Below, in pieces: positions 9,046 to 18,023 of a stretch of DNA of 64,000 nt. Position numbers and translations under genes: made by a program. The DNA comes from Thiosocius sp963736445 (GTDB lineage Bacteria > Pseudomonadota > Gammaproteobacteria > Chromatiales > Chromatiaceae), in the NCBI GenBank assembly GCA_963736445.1, contig CAVTOY010000008.1, positions 309,726 through 373,725 on the forward strand, in the 5' to 3' direction. Every line of letters starts with the position of its first letter. Position 1 is the first letter of the stretch. The notes under the pieces are model-generated. The model was not told where the DNA came from. It saw only the letters and a program-made list of their open reading frames with translations, and ran no database searches.

Positions 9046-9130
9046 GCCGCACCTCCTTAGTCAGGCTGTCGATCGCGGTGCCTGGTGTGCCCAACAAGAA
9101 AGTATACCCCCTGTCCCGAATGGCACTTGG

Positions 9131-9393
9131 TTAGCCTGCATGTTGCACCAGTATCCAGGATGATCGCGCCGGCCAGGTGCGGTTGGACGCCGCCCTGGAG
9201 CGAAAAGCATAGCCGTAGCTATGGTTTGAGCGAAGGGCAAGTGCAGGCGTGCCTGGACAAGCGAGGGCCTGGATAGATCGGGGACGAGGGACAAATTGAA
9301 CCTTCGAAAAAGCGCACCGAATATGACTTTCGCCGCATCTCTGCCGATTCATTCGCGCCCGTCCACGATCGACTGGTGCAACATGCAGGTTAG
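9131..9393. repeat. 263-bp segment bounded by 22-bp inverted repeats (MITE-like)
   Basis: Bases 9131-9152 and 9372-9393 are inverted copies of one another with 20 of 22 matches; the inner 18 bases (CCTGCATGTTGCACCAGT on the left) are perfect. The interior has a small hairpin CATAGC-CGTA-GCTATG near 9208-9224 and no convincing gene. This layout fits a small non-autonomous transposable element or the fused ends of a deleted IS. It occupies most of the 562-base gap between the HIT gene and the HD-GYP receptor. Confidence 0.6.
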
Positions 9394-9412
9394 CGCAACT
9401 TTAAGGAATGCA

Positions 9413-9523
9413 GGGGCGCTCCGGGGGCTTCGAGCCGAGGGCGTCTGCAGCAAGGATGCTGCAGTCGAGCCTCCAGGGACGGATCCACGGCGTCCCTCGG
9501 ATCAAATCCGCCGGGGCGAAAGT
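9413..9523 (+). repeat. 111-bp structured repeat, copy 2
   Basis: Second copy of the repeat seen at 8454-8564, same orientation, about 90 percent identical by eye. The CTGCAGCA/TGCTGCAG hairpin is intact, and the second stem is better here (AGGGACG paired with CGTCCCT around GATCCACGG). It ends about 85 bases before the start of the HD-GYP gene. Confidence 0.8.
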
Positions 9524-9608
9524 TCTCAGGCCCACAAAAAATGCCCAACGCAACGCCGCATTCCACTAGCCTGCTAGCATTTACCCGTCCCTTCGATGAG
9601 GAAGCCCC

Positions 9609-12533
9609 GTGACCCTTTCCGCCCAAGGCCCAAAGCTGTCTCTGCACATTACCATCAGTGCACTTTTCATCGGCCTGGTGCTACTACTCGGGGCATTGCT
9701 CAGCGTGCAGAGCTATAACAGAAGCTCCGATATCATCCTGTCCAGCGCAGAGCAGATCTACACGCAGCTGAGTAAAGAGATACAGCTGGATTTCAAGGCG
9801 ACCTATCAGCCGGTAGGGAGCACGCTGGACCTGCTCTCCCTGTCGCCGATTGTCGAAGCCGATACCCGATCTGCCCGCATCGACAACCTGCCGCGCCTGA
9901 CGGCAGCGCTGTCGGGCAACAGGGGTGTCTCGGGTATCCAGCTCGGCTACCCGAACGGCGATTATTTCATCGTCCGACCGCTGAACAGCGACTATCTGCG
10001 GCAGCGATTCGAGGCGCCCGCTGGCGCCAGCTATGTGGTCGATGAGGTAGCCACCTCTGAATCGGGCGTGCGACAGCTCACGCGGTCATTTTTCGACCAG
10101 GCGCTGACGCTGGTGCAGGAAAACCCGCCGGCGGCGACTGCCTATGATCCGCGGGAGCGGCCCTGGTATCGCCAGGCGGAGGCAAGACCTCGGGCGATCC
10201 CGCCCTACCTGTTCTTCTTCACTCGCAAGGTGGGCACTACCGTCACGCTGCAGACCGACAGGCCCGGCGTGGTCGTCGCCGCCGATGTCTCGCTGGAGCA
10301 ACTGTCGGAGACCGTCTCGCGCTACCGCGTCACGCCCAATTCCGAGGCCGTGGTTCTGGGCAGCGAGGGCGCGGTGCTGGCGTATCAAGACAAAACGGCG
10401 GTGGTCACGCAGCAGGGTGATGCATCCTTCAGCATTGCACGGCTAGCGGAGCTGGACAGCCCGGTGTTGCAACAATTCGCCAGTGCTCTCGATCTGACGC
10501 CAAGGAGGCTGGAGTTCGAGCACCAGGGGAGGCGCTGGGTCGGGAGCGTCGATAAGATCGCCCGCAACAGCGGTCTGGACCTGAGTATCCTGCTGGTCTC
10601 GCCTGTCGATGAGCTGCTGGTGGAGGCGACCGCGATCCGGCACGGGTTGTTGCTTACGACGGCCGTGACTATCGCGCTGATCGTCCCGATCGTCTGGCTG
10701 CTGGCCGGCCGTATCGCAGGCCCGATGCGCCGCCTCGCCGCCGAGGCCGAGGCGATACGACGTTTCGATTTCGACCAGCCGGTCGAGACCCGGTCATTCA
10801 TCAGTGAGGTCGACCTGCTGGCGGATGCCATGCGGGGGATGAAATCGACCATCAATCGCTTCCTCTCGCTGATCAATTCTCTGGCCGGCGAACGTGAGCT
10901 CGATGGCCTGCTGGAACGCATCACGCAAGAGACCATGAATGTCGCCAAGGCGGACGCCGCGGTCACCTATCTCCTCGACGAGGATGATTCACACCTGGTG
11001 GCAGGAACCCTGTACACCGCCGGCGAGCGCAAGGCCGAGGCGGCGACATTGCCCGATGTTCCTATGCACGGTGAGGACCCGTTGGCTAGCCGCCTCAACG
11101 ACAAAGATCCCAGTGTGGTCGAGCTCGATGGATCAACGACTGGACCACTGGCGCCGCTGTTGGATCTTGTCTCCGGCGAAAAGGCCCGCTTGATTGTGGT
11201 GCCGCTGCGTAATCGCCAACAACAGCCCGTGGGTGTCCTGGGCCTGCTGTATCCGGCGGCCGAATCGCAGGAAGACGGCGACGAGCAGGCCGCAAGGGTC
11301 GCGTTTGTCAACGCGCTGTCGGGTTTCGCCGCAGTGGGTATAGAGAGTCGACATCTGTTGAAGATGCAGCGCGCGCTGCTGGATTCGTTCATCAAGCTGA
11401 TCGCCGGCGCCATCGATGCGAAATCGCCCTACACCGGCGGACACTGCCAACGTGTCCCCGAGCTGACCAAAATGCTGGCCGAGGCCGCCTGCGCCAGCGC
11501 CGATCCGCCATTTGTCGATTTCGAGCTGAGTGACGAGGATTGGGAGGCCCTGAATATCGCCAGCTGGCTGCATGATTGCGGCAAGGTGACCACGCCCGAG
11601 TACGTGGTCGACAAGTCCACCAAGCTGGAGACCATCTATGATCGGATTCACGAGATCCGTATGCGCTTCGAGTTGCTCAAACGTGATGCCGTAGTGGAAT
11701 ATTGGCGGGAGGTCGCCGATGGCGGTGATCGCACGAAGCTCCAGGCGGAGTTGGATGCCAGGCTTCAGGCACTCGATGATGATTTCGCCTTTGTCGCCGC
11801 GTGCAACGAGGGCGGGGAATTCATGGCGCCCGAGCGGATCGAACGCCTGCGAAAGATCGCGCAAACGACGTGGATCCGCACGCTCGATGACCGGATCGGC
11901 ATCTCATGGGAGGAACGACAGCGCAAAGACAGGACACCCGCCCCCACGCTGCCGGTGACCGAGAGGCTGCTCGCCGACAAGCAGGAGCACATCATCGAGC
12001 GCCCCGACAGCGAGCGTATGCCAGCGGATAACCGCTGGGGGTTCAAACTGGATGTGCCGGAGCACAAGTACAATCGCGGAGAGCTCTACAACCTGGAGGT
12101 AGCGCGCGGGACCTTGTCGGCAGAGGAGCGTTTCAAGATCAACGACCATGTCGTGCAGACCATCGTTATGCTCGACAAACTCCCATACCCTAGGCATCTG
12201 CGTGCCGTTCCGGAGATTGCCGGCGGGCATCATGAGACCATGCACGGAACGGGCTATCCAAAGCGGCTGACGCGCAATGAGACCTCGCTGCCTGCGCGCA
12301 TGATGGCGATCGCGGATATCTTCGAGGCGTTGACGGCCTCGGATCGACCGTATAAGAAGGCCAAATCCCTGAGCGAGGCGATACGCATCCTGAGTTTCAT
12401 GAAGAAAGACGATCACATTGATCCGGACCTGTTCGTCTTGTTCCTAAAAAGCGGTGTATGGAGGCAGTATGCCGAGAAGTATCTCGCGCCAGAGCAGCTT
12501 GATGATGTGGATATCCAGGCGTATATCGGCTGA
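9609..12533 (+). CDS. membrane receptor with Cache, HAMP, GAF and HD-GYP domains (predicted c-di-GMP phosphodiesterase)
   Basis: A 974-residue protein. Domains in order: an N-terminal membrane helix (ISALFIGLVLLLGALL); a periplasmic Cache-like sensor, with DPRERPWYRQAEA typical of dCache_1; a second helix near 345-365; HAMP (RIAGPMRRLAAEAEAIRRFDFD); a GAF-like domain; and HD-GYP. The HD pair is in WLHDCGKVTTPEYV near residue 655, and the GYP signature in HHETMHGTGYP near 880. The roughly 170-residue stretch between them is longer than in standard HD-GYP proteins. Start is GTG with GATGAGGAAG upstream. HD-GYP enzymes cleave cyclic di-GMP, so this is probably an extracellular-ligand-controlled phosphodiesterase. 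Confidence 0.9.
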   Translation: MTLSAQGPKLSLHITISALFIGLVLLLGALLSVQSYNRSSDIILSSAEQIYTQLSKEIQLDFKATYQPVGSTLDLLSLSPIVEADTRSARIDNLPRLTAALSGNRGVSGIQLGYPNGDYFIVRPLNSDYLRQRFEAPAGASYVVDEVATSESGVRQLTRSFFDQALTLVQENPPAATAYDPRERPWYRQAEARPRAIPPYLFFFTRKVGTTVTLQTDRPGVVVAADVSLEQLSETVSRYRVTPNSEAVVLGSEGAVLAYQDKTAVVTQQGDASFSIARLAELDSPVLQQFASALDLTPRRLEFEHQGRRWVGSVDKIARNSGLDLSILLVSPVDELLVEATAIRHGLLLTTAVTIALIVPIVWLLAGRIAGPMRRLAAEAEAIRRFDFDQPVETRSFISEVDLLADAMRGMKSTINRFLSLINSLAGERELDGLLERITQETMNVAKADAAVTYLLDEDDSHLVAGTLYTAGERKAEAATLPDVPMHGEDPLASRLNDKDPSVVELDGSTTGPLAPLLDLVSGEKARLIVVPLRNRQQQPVGVLGLLYPAAESQEDGDEQAARVAFVNALSGFAAVGIESRHLLKMQRALLDSFIKLIAGAIDAKSPYTGGHCQRVPELTKMLAEAACASADPPFVDFELSDEDWEALNIASWLHDCGKVTTPEYVVDKSTKLETIYDRIHEIRMRFELLKRDAVVEYWREVADGGDRTKLQAELDARLQALDDDFAFVAACNEGGEFMAPERIERLRKIAQTTWIRTLDDRIGISWEERQRKDRTPAPTLPVTERLLADKQEHIIERPDSERMPADNRWGFKLDVPEHKYNRGELYNLEVARGTLSAEERFKINDHVVQTIVMLDKLPYPRHLRAVPEIAGGHHETMHGTGYPKRLTRNETSLPARMMAIADIFEALTASDRPYKKAKSLSEAIRILSFMKKDDHIDPDLFVLFLKSGVWRQYAEKYLAPEQLDDVDIQAYIG

Positions 12534-12608
12534 TGCCCGTTGCAAGGCCGCGCGCGGTGACGGGGTGCAGATCGCCGCTGTTGAGACCCAATGTGAGGAC
12601 CTCTGCGA

Positions 12609-13094
12609 ATGTCCCTGAGACCATCAGCGATCGGAATTGCCTTACTACTGTTGAGCACATCGGCGCAGGCGACCGAACTCGGCCTCAACGCCTATCTCGG
12701 CCTGCCGTTTGGCGGTGACGGTCCGTTCTTCGGCGTCAAGACGGGCCCTGATTCGCAGATCTTCTCACCGGCCGGCGATGCGACAGAGGACGCGCCGAAC
12801 GCCACGATTGACTTCCGCTTCGGCGGGGAAGATGGCTCGACGCTGTCGATGAACGGGATCCCCATCGTGCGATCGCCGACACGCTATGCGTCCGAGGATG
12901 AAACCGCCGACAGCGGGCGGAAGAACCTTGGCTGGTGGACGGTGGTGGGTCTTGCCGCCAGTGCCGGCCTGATCTATGCCTTCGTCCAGAGCGACAGCGA
13001 CGTCAAGGTCAACGTCTGCTCCGGACCCAACTGTCCGCCGGACAAAGAACCAGAGCCCGAGCCCGAGACGCCGAAACAGGATGCCGGGACTTGA
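12609..13094 (+). CDS. exported protein with one C-terminal membrane helix, unknown function
   Basis: A 161-residue protein with a signal peptide (ending near STSAQA), a mature part starting TELGLNAYLGLPFGGDG, a membrane helix (WWTVVGLAASAGLIYAFVQ), and a tail with two cysteines (CSGPNC) rich in Pro and Glu. The opening resembles proteins that describe beta-barrel or surface-exposed domains (NAYLGLPFGG), but I do not recognise a family. Start ATG has GAGGACC upstream. It follows the HD-GYP receptor by 75 nt. Confidence 0.65.
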   Translation: MSLRPSAIGIALLLLSTSAQATELGLNAYLGLPFGGDGPFFGVKTGPDSQIFSPAGDATEDAPNATIDFRFGGEDGSTLSMNGIPIVRSPTRYASEDETADSGRKNLGWWTVVGLAASAGLIYAFVQSDSDVKVNVCSGPNCPPDKEPEPEPETPKQDAGT

Positions 13095-13206
13095 TGGCCG
13101 GGAATCAGTCAGCGGGCGACGCCGACTGGACGATTTTGTCGCTCGGCCGATATTGGATCTGCTTTCATTTACCACGACTTTTTATCCACAGATGGAGAGA
13201 CAAGAC

Positions 13207-13458
13207 ATGGCGGCAGATCGCTGGCTACGGATTGAATATCTGGACGGCACCTCGGAGACCTTCAGTTTCCCCAAGCAGGCCGCGGATGACTACGAACAGA
13301 TGCAAAGGATCCGCGAGGCCTTGACCGCCGATCGCATCGTTCTCGAGTCAGACGGGATGCTGCACATTATTCCGCTGACGGCGGTCAAACGGCTCGAATT
13401 TTCACCGGCACCGGAAAAGCTTCCGGACCAGGTGATAAAAGGGGCGTCTCCACGATAA
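13207..13458 (+). CDS. small hypothetical protein (83 aa)
   Basis: An 83-residue soluble protein (MAADRWLRIEYLDGTSETF...). The strands WLRIEYLDGTSETFSFP and DRIVLESDGMLHIIPLTAVKRLEFSPAP suggest a small beta-barrel similar in style to proteins that read a residue-level signal, but no family is recognised. ATG 13207 is preferred because GGAGAG lies at 13194-13199; the frame is open upstream over the end of the previous gene but without protein-like composition. A candidate terminator follows at its end. Confidence 0.7.
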   Translation: MAADRWLRIEYLDGTSETFSFPKQAADDYEQMQRIREALTADRIVLESDGMLHIIPLTAVKRLEFSPAPEKLPDQVIKGASPR

Positions 13459-13474
13459 GGCCTGCGCCCCGGTT
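13441..13474 (+). terminator. possible terminator hairpin
   Basis: GGGGCG at 13441-13446 pairs with CGCCCC at 13465-13470, with an 18-base loop, followed by GGTTTT. The 5' arm overlaps the last codons of the 83-residue gene. The loop is long and the T run short, so this is only a candidate. Confidence 0.35.
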
Positions 13475-13640
13475 TTCGGGATCGCGTAGGGTGCATTAGG
13501 TGAAAAAGGTTGTGCCACCGGACACCGGCCGCGTCGGTGCGATACGCTGCGCCATCACACCCGGGTTGCAGCGAGCCGCAAGCCTCGTAAGATAGGCGTC
13601 GCCGATTCACATTAGGCTTTCAGCCACGAGGAGAACCGTT

Positions 13641-13928
13641 ATGGAGACCCGCGATCAATACGTCGAAGATCTCAAGAAGAAACTCGACGAATGGAACGAG
13701 CAGATTGGCAAGATGCAAGAGCAGATGAGTGCCGCATCCGACGAGGCCAAGAATCGCTATGAGCAACAGATCGAAGAGATGCAGGGCTATAGGGAAGACG
13801 CCGAGAAGCGGATGACCGCGCTCATGGAGAGCTCGGCAGCCGACTGGGACAAGATGCGCCATCAGTTCGAATCCGCCTGGGGCGACATCGCGGCCGGGTT
13901 CGGACGCGCCTGGTCACGCTTCCGCTGA
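13641..13928 (+). CDS. short coiled-coil protein
   Basis: A 95-residue highly charged helical protein. Residues 5-70 form an almost continuous coiled coil (YVEDLKKKLDEWNEQIGKM, EAKNRYEQQIEEM), and the end (WGDIAAGFGRAWSRFR) is amphipathic and could touch membranes. Start ATG has CGAGGAGAA upstream. It stands alone between the 83-residue gene and the OmpA-like gene. Small proteins of this type are common near stress or envelope genes; function unknown. Confidence 0.75.
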   Translation: METRDQYVEDLKKKLDEWNEQIGKMQEQMSAASDEAKNRYEQQIEEMQGYREDAEKRMTALMESSAADWDKMRHQFESAWGDIAAGFGRAWSRFR

Positions 13929-14057
13929 TAGAAGGGGTATCACGCCTCGAAAAGGCATGACAAACGAGACAGCGCTAAAGATGGTCGCTAGTGACTTTGC
14001 AACGCTACAGCGATACCGGGCGTTTCAAGCAGTTTCTTATCGTTCGAATCTCTGACC

Positions 14058-14095
14058 GCAGCACGCCGACCCGAAGGAGTGGGACGGCGTGCTGC
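14058..14095 (-). terminator. 11-bp hairpin just downstream of the OmpA-like gene
   Basis: GCAGCACGCCG at 14058-14068 pairs perfectly with CGGCGTGCTGC at 14085-14095. It begins 8 bases after the stop of the minus-strand OmpA-like gene and faces the coiled-coil gene on the other strand. No T run follows, so it may stabilise a 3' end rather than act as a classical intrinsic terminator. Confidence 0.6.
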
Positions 14096-14103
14096 GATGC
14101 GAT

Positions 14104-14778
14104 TTACTTCCCGACGACTTGCAGTGCCGTGCGGCGGTTTAGCGCGCGGCCCTCGGCGGTGCTGTTGTCGGCAATCGGGTCGGCCTCGCCACGCCCCATA
14201 ACCTGGATGAAGGCCGCACGCGAGGGGTCCTGCTGGATCAGGTAGTCGGCGACCGCCTTGGCTCGACGCTCGGACAACGCCTGGTTGTAGCTCTCTGAGC
14301 CCACCGAGTCCGTGTAGCCTATAACGTTGAGTTGGGCCAGGCCCTGGCGTAGCTGGGCGCGATGCGGCTTCAGCAGATCCGAGGCCTCATCCAGCATGGC
14401 CGCGTATTCGGGCGTGATTTCCGCGCTGTCGAACGCGAACTGGACATTATTGATAATGACCTCTTCGATAACCGCGGCGGCGGCATAGACCTTGTCGCCC
14501 TTTACGATCGCAGCACTTTCGGTGATGGTGACAGCGGTCCCGGTCGCGCCGGAATCGACTTCCGTATCTTTCTCCAAGACCATTTCGTAACCGCAGTCCT
14601 CGCGGTACTCCGTCACCATGTCTGGCGTGCGCACGCACTCGCCGCTACCGCTCATCACGGTGCCGCCGTACCGGGTGTTGAGGTAGTTTTGCACGGGCTC
14701 GGCGGCGCTTGCCAGCGGTTGATACAGCGCGGCCGTCAGTCCGGCGAAAACGAATAGGGAGAGATTGTTTGTCTTCAT
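14104..14778 (-). CDS. OmpA-family peptidoglycan-associated protein
   Basis: A 224-residue exported protein. A signal peptide ends near PLASA; the mature N-terminal half (about 80 residues) has two cysteines likely to pair; the C-terminal half is an OmpA-like domain with VQFAFDSAEITPEYAAML, NVIGYTDSVGSESYNQ and LSERRAKAVADYLI, including the aspartate and arginine that bind diaminopimelate in peptidoglycan. It has no beta-barrel and no lipobox, so it is probably periplasmic. The start is supported by AAGGAA five nt upstream. It is transcribed away from the cardiolipin synthase gene. Confidence 0.88.
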   Translation of the reverse strand: MKTNNLSLFVFAGLTAALYQPLASAAEPVQNYLNTRYGGTVMSGSGECVRTPDMVTEYREDCGYEMVLEKDTEVDSGATGTAVTITESAAIVKGDKVYAAAAVIEEVIINNVQFAFDSAEITPEYAAMLDEASDLLKPHRAQLRQGLAQLNVIGYTDSVGSESYNQALSERRAKAVADYLIQQDPSRAAFIQVMGRGEADPIADNSTAEGRALNRRTALQVVGK

Positions 14779-15105
14779 GTTGGTTCCTTAGTGATAACGT
14801 GGACCAGGTTTCTGCCGATCTCGTCGGGACTGGCCTGGCGGAGTGGTTAAAATTTCAGCTTATTGTTAGGAATGGTACCGTTGGTTCGGTTACCGGGATT
14901 GCCTATTCGCGCAAACACCTCGGGAGCTGAAACCGACAGAGATCGGTCATCGAGTCTAAGGGCCTATGCGTCACAATTGCGCAAATATGATACATCAAAA
15001 CAACAGCTTGTGCGCCTTCGGGCCGCCTGAAGAGGCCGCTTGTCGGCAGAGTCGATCCGGACGGATCGCCGGCTGCGCCTGGTTGACTATCTGAGGAGCG
15101 GCGGC
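14779..15105. other. intergenic region between divergent OmpA-like and cls genes
   Basis: About 327 bases that must carry promoters for both genes. I see no RNA gene or convincing operator. A stretch near 14836-14850 (GGCGGAGTGGTTA) resembles the D-arm of a serine tRNA but no cloverleaf can be formed around it. Confidence 0.5.
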
Positions 15106-16545
15106 ATGTGGACGACGGTAGGTCTGGTCGGTCTCGTCTCGGTCCAGCTGGCGGTGATCGCACGCGCGATACTTCGCCCACACCGGGATCCGGCATCGCG
15201 CATTGCCTGGGTGGCAGTGATCGCCGCCATCCCGATTCTGGGTATCTTCGCCTATCTCCTGTTCGGGGAGACCAGTATCGGTCGTAAACGCATCGACCGG
15301 AATCACGCGGTCCTGGCTGAACTGCCGCCTCCGGCCCCCCCTAAAGTGGCCGAAGAGGGTCGTGATCGCGCGGAGATCCCAGCGCATTATGCGCCGCTGT
15401 TTCGCCTGGGCGAGACGATCAATGGATTTCCGCCCGTTGGCGGCAATGCCGCCCGATTGATGGCGGACTCCAACGCCGGTATCGACAGCATGGTCGCCGA
15501 TATGGACGCGGCCACCGACCACATCCACCTGATCTTCTACATCTGGCTGGCAGACAACAATGGCCTTAAGGTGGTTGAGGCGCTCAAACGCGCTGCCGCG
15601 CGCGGCGTGGCCTGCCGGGCCATGGCCGATGGGCTGGGCTCGCGTGCGATGATCCGCTCGAAAAACTGGAGGGCGATGCGCGAGGCCGGCGTCCAGGTCG
15701 CCGTCGCGCTGCCGATCGGTAATCCTTTGTTGCGTCCTCTGCACGGGCGGATCGATCTGCGCAATCACCGCAAGATCGTGATCATCGACGACCGGATCAC
15801 CTACTGCGGAAGCCAGAACTGTGCGGACCCGGAGTTCCGCGTGAAGCCCAAGTTCGCCCCCTGGGTGGACGCCCTGATGCGCTTCGAGGGGCCCGTCGCG
15901 CGTCAGAATCAGCACGTCTTCGCCGGCGACTGGATGACTTACGTCGATGAGGACATCCGTGGTCTGCTGAAGACCCCGATCGACGCCTTCGGCGACGGCT
16001 TCGCGGCCCAGGTCATCGCCACCGGTCCGACGGTGCGCAGCTCTGCGATGCCCGAGACCTTCGGGGCCCTGCTGTATGCCGCGCGCCGCGAGCTGGTCAT
16101 CACGACGCCGTACTATGTGCCGGACGAGACGCTGCAGAGCGCGCTTTGTGCCGCCGCCCACCGCGGCGTCAGGACGACAATCGTGTTTCCCGCCCGCAAC
16201 GACTCCTGGCAGGTTGCCGGGGCCAGTCGGAGCTACTATCGTGGGCTGCTGGCGGCCGGTGTAGAGATCTACGAATACGAGGGCGGTCTGCTCCATACCA
16301 AGTCGATCACCCTGGACGGCGAGGTGACCCTGATCGGTTCCGCCAATATGGATCGGCGCAGCTTCGATCTGAACTACGAAAACAATATCCTGCTCTACGA
16401 CGCGAGCCTGACCGCTGCGATGCGGGCCCGCCAGGAGAGCTACATTGCGTCGTCCAGGACAGTGAAGATGGCCGATGTCGAGGCCTGGCCGATCGGCCGG
16501 CGGCTCTGGAACAATGCAGTCGGGATGCTCAGCCCGCTGCTCTGA
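15106..16545 (+). CDS. clsA: cardiolipin synthase A
   Basis: A 479-residue membrane enzyme that joins two phosphatidylglycerols to make cardiolipin. Two N-terminal membrane helices (TVGLVGLVSVQLAVIARAI and IAWVAVIAAIPILGIFAYL) precede two phospholipase-D motifs: NHRKIVIIDDR with His221, and HTKSITLDGEVTLIGSANMD with His397. The size and plan match E. coli ClsA (486 residues). I start at ATG 15106 because GAGGAG is at 15093-15098 and this gives a ClsA-like N-terminus; a TTG at 15040 would add 22 residues. It is followed 74 nt later by a patatin lipoprotein, another phospholipid enzyme. Confidence 0.93.
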   Translation: MWTTVGLVGLVSVQLAVIARAILRPHRDPASRIAWVAVIAAIPILGIFAYLLFGETSIGRKRIDRNHAVLAELPPPAPPKVAEEGRDRAEIPAHYAPLFRLGETINGFPPVGGNAARLMADSNAGIDSMVADMDAATDHIHLIFYIWLADNNGLKVVEALKRAAARGVACRAMADGLGSRAMIRSKNWRAMREAGVQVAVALPIGNPLLRPLHGRIDLRNHRKIVIIDDRITYCGSQNCADPEFRVKPKFAPWVDALMRFEGPVARQNQHVFAGDWMTYVDEDIRGLLKTPIDAFGDGFAAQVIATGPTVRSSAMPETFGALLYAARRELVITTPYYVPDETLQSALCAAAHRGVRTTIVFPARNDSWQVAGASRSYYRGLLAAGVEIYEYEGGLLHTKSITLDGEVTLIGSANMDRRSFDLNYENNILLYDASLTAAMRARQESYIASSRTVKMADVEAWPIGRRLWNNAVGMLSPLL

Positions 16546-16619
16546 GGAAATCAGCATGACGGCTCAGTTCCCGAATCTATCGATGGTCCAGGGTCGAGGG
16601 ATCAACTGCTGCGAGGTGG

Positions 16620-17965
16620 ATGGTGTACAGACTCTGCATGCTCGGGCTGGCGGTATTGATCCTCGTTGGCTGTTCGTCCTACGGTCGAATCGATAACCAG
16701 CCCCTCACTGCTGCGGCATCGGAGCAGGCCTATACCATGCTGGGCCCTGCGCGCCGGCCGGACAACGACGATGTCACGCTATATCTCGCTTTTTCGGGCG
16801 GTGGCACCCGGGCCGCGGCGCTGGCCTACGGGGTGCTGCAGGAAATGCGCGATTCGACGGTGGTCTTCGATGGCCGTCCACGGCGGCTGCTGGACGAGAT
16901 CGACGTGATCAGCTCTGTCTCCGGCGGCAGTTTTACCGCGGCATATTATGGGCTCTATGGCGATCGGCTATTCGACGATTTCGAGGACGTGTTCCTGCGG
17001 CGCGACTTCCAGGGGTATCTGATCAACGCCCTGTTCAATCCCCTGCAGTGGTTCAGTTCCAATGGGCGGACCGAGCTGGCGGTCAAGTATTACGAAGAAC
17101 AGGTGTTTCACGGCGCGACCTTCGCGGAACTGCAGGGGGCAGGCGGACCGCTGGTATTGATCAACGCATCCGATCTCTCGTACGGGGTGCGCTTCTCCTT
17201 TGTACAGGAGTATTTTAATCTGCTGTGCTCCGATATCGCTTCGTTTCCGGTCGCCCGGGCGGTCACCGCCTCTTCTGCAGTGCCGGTGTTGTCCAATCCG
17301 GTCGTGGTCGAGGATTATCAGGACTGCAAAAATGTCATTCCGGACTGGCTGACGGCCGCAGAACAACGCCAACAGGGCAACCCGCAGATGACCGAGGTCA
17401 TAAACGGCCTGAAAAATTACTTCAAAAAGGGCGACCGCAAGTTCTCCCATTTCGTCGATGGGGGCATCACGGACAACCTGGGCCTGCGCGCGATCTACGA
17501 GATCATTGAACTCCTCGGTGGCGCAAAGTCGATTGCCCATACCCTCCGTAGAAAACCTTCACGCAGTCTTGTCGTCGTCTCGGTCAATGCCGCGACGAAT
17601 CCGGTTCGGGAGAGGGATAGGTCCAAAAAAACCCCCGCTTGAAGGAAACCATAGGGGCCGTGAGCAACATTCAGCTGCGCCGCTACAATGCGGATACCCT
17701 CCAGCTGCTGGATGACAAGTTGAAGGATTGGGCCCACGAGCTGTCGACGCCGGACCGGCCGATTGATGTCTATTTCATCAAGTTGAGTTTCAGCGAGATC
17801 GGTCACTCGGAGTCACTGCGGTTCTTCAACCTTATTCCCACGAGTTTCGATCTGAGTGACGAGCAGGTCGACAAGCTGACTAGGGCCGGCCGCGAACTGT
17901 TGCGCAATGATCTGGATTTCCAACGTTTTCTCGCCGCTCACGGCGGTAAGGCGGCAGTGAATTGA
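16620..17965 (+). pseudogene. patatin-like phospholipase lipoprotein, interrupted by one frameshift
   Basis: The first part (16620-17642) encodes a lipoprotein signal with lipobox LVGC, the glycine-rich loop FSGGGTRAAALAYGVL, the serine motif SSVSGGSF and the aspartate motif DGGITDNLG: a full patatin catalytic domain. At about 17625-17636 (seven A then five C) the frame ends, and the family's usual C-terminus (LKETIGAVSNIQLRRYNADT...) continues in the -1 frame to 17965. One extra C or A would restore one protein of about 448 residues. It is either a homopolymer sequencing error or a real lesion; the catalytic domain is intact in either case. Related proteins hydrolyse acyl chains of phospholipids. 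Confidence 0.75.
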
Positions 17966-18023
17966 AGGGTGGGCATCCCAAGATCTGCGATTGTCGGGTG
18001 CCGCGGGCACGGGGTGATGCAGC

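Noticed and set aside
14830..14862. Sequence resembling the D-arm of a serine tRNA
   Set aside because: No acceptor stem, anticodon arm or T-arm of the right spacing can be formed.
14995..16557. Long open frame (520 residues) on the minus strand opposite clsA
   Set aside because: Shadow of a high-GC gene; the product has no recognisable domain and clsA has complete motifs.
17622..17636. Programmed -1 ribosomal frameshift in the patatin gene
   Set aside because: The zero-frame codons AAA AAA ACC do not make a canonical X XXY YYZ heptamer, and a missing base in a homopolymer explains it better; similar lesions occur in other genes here.
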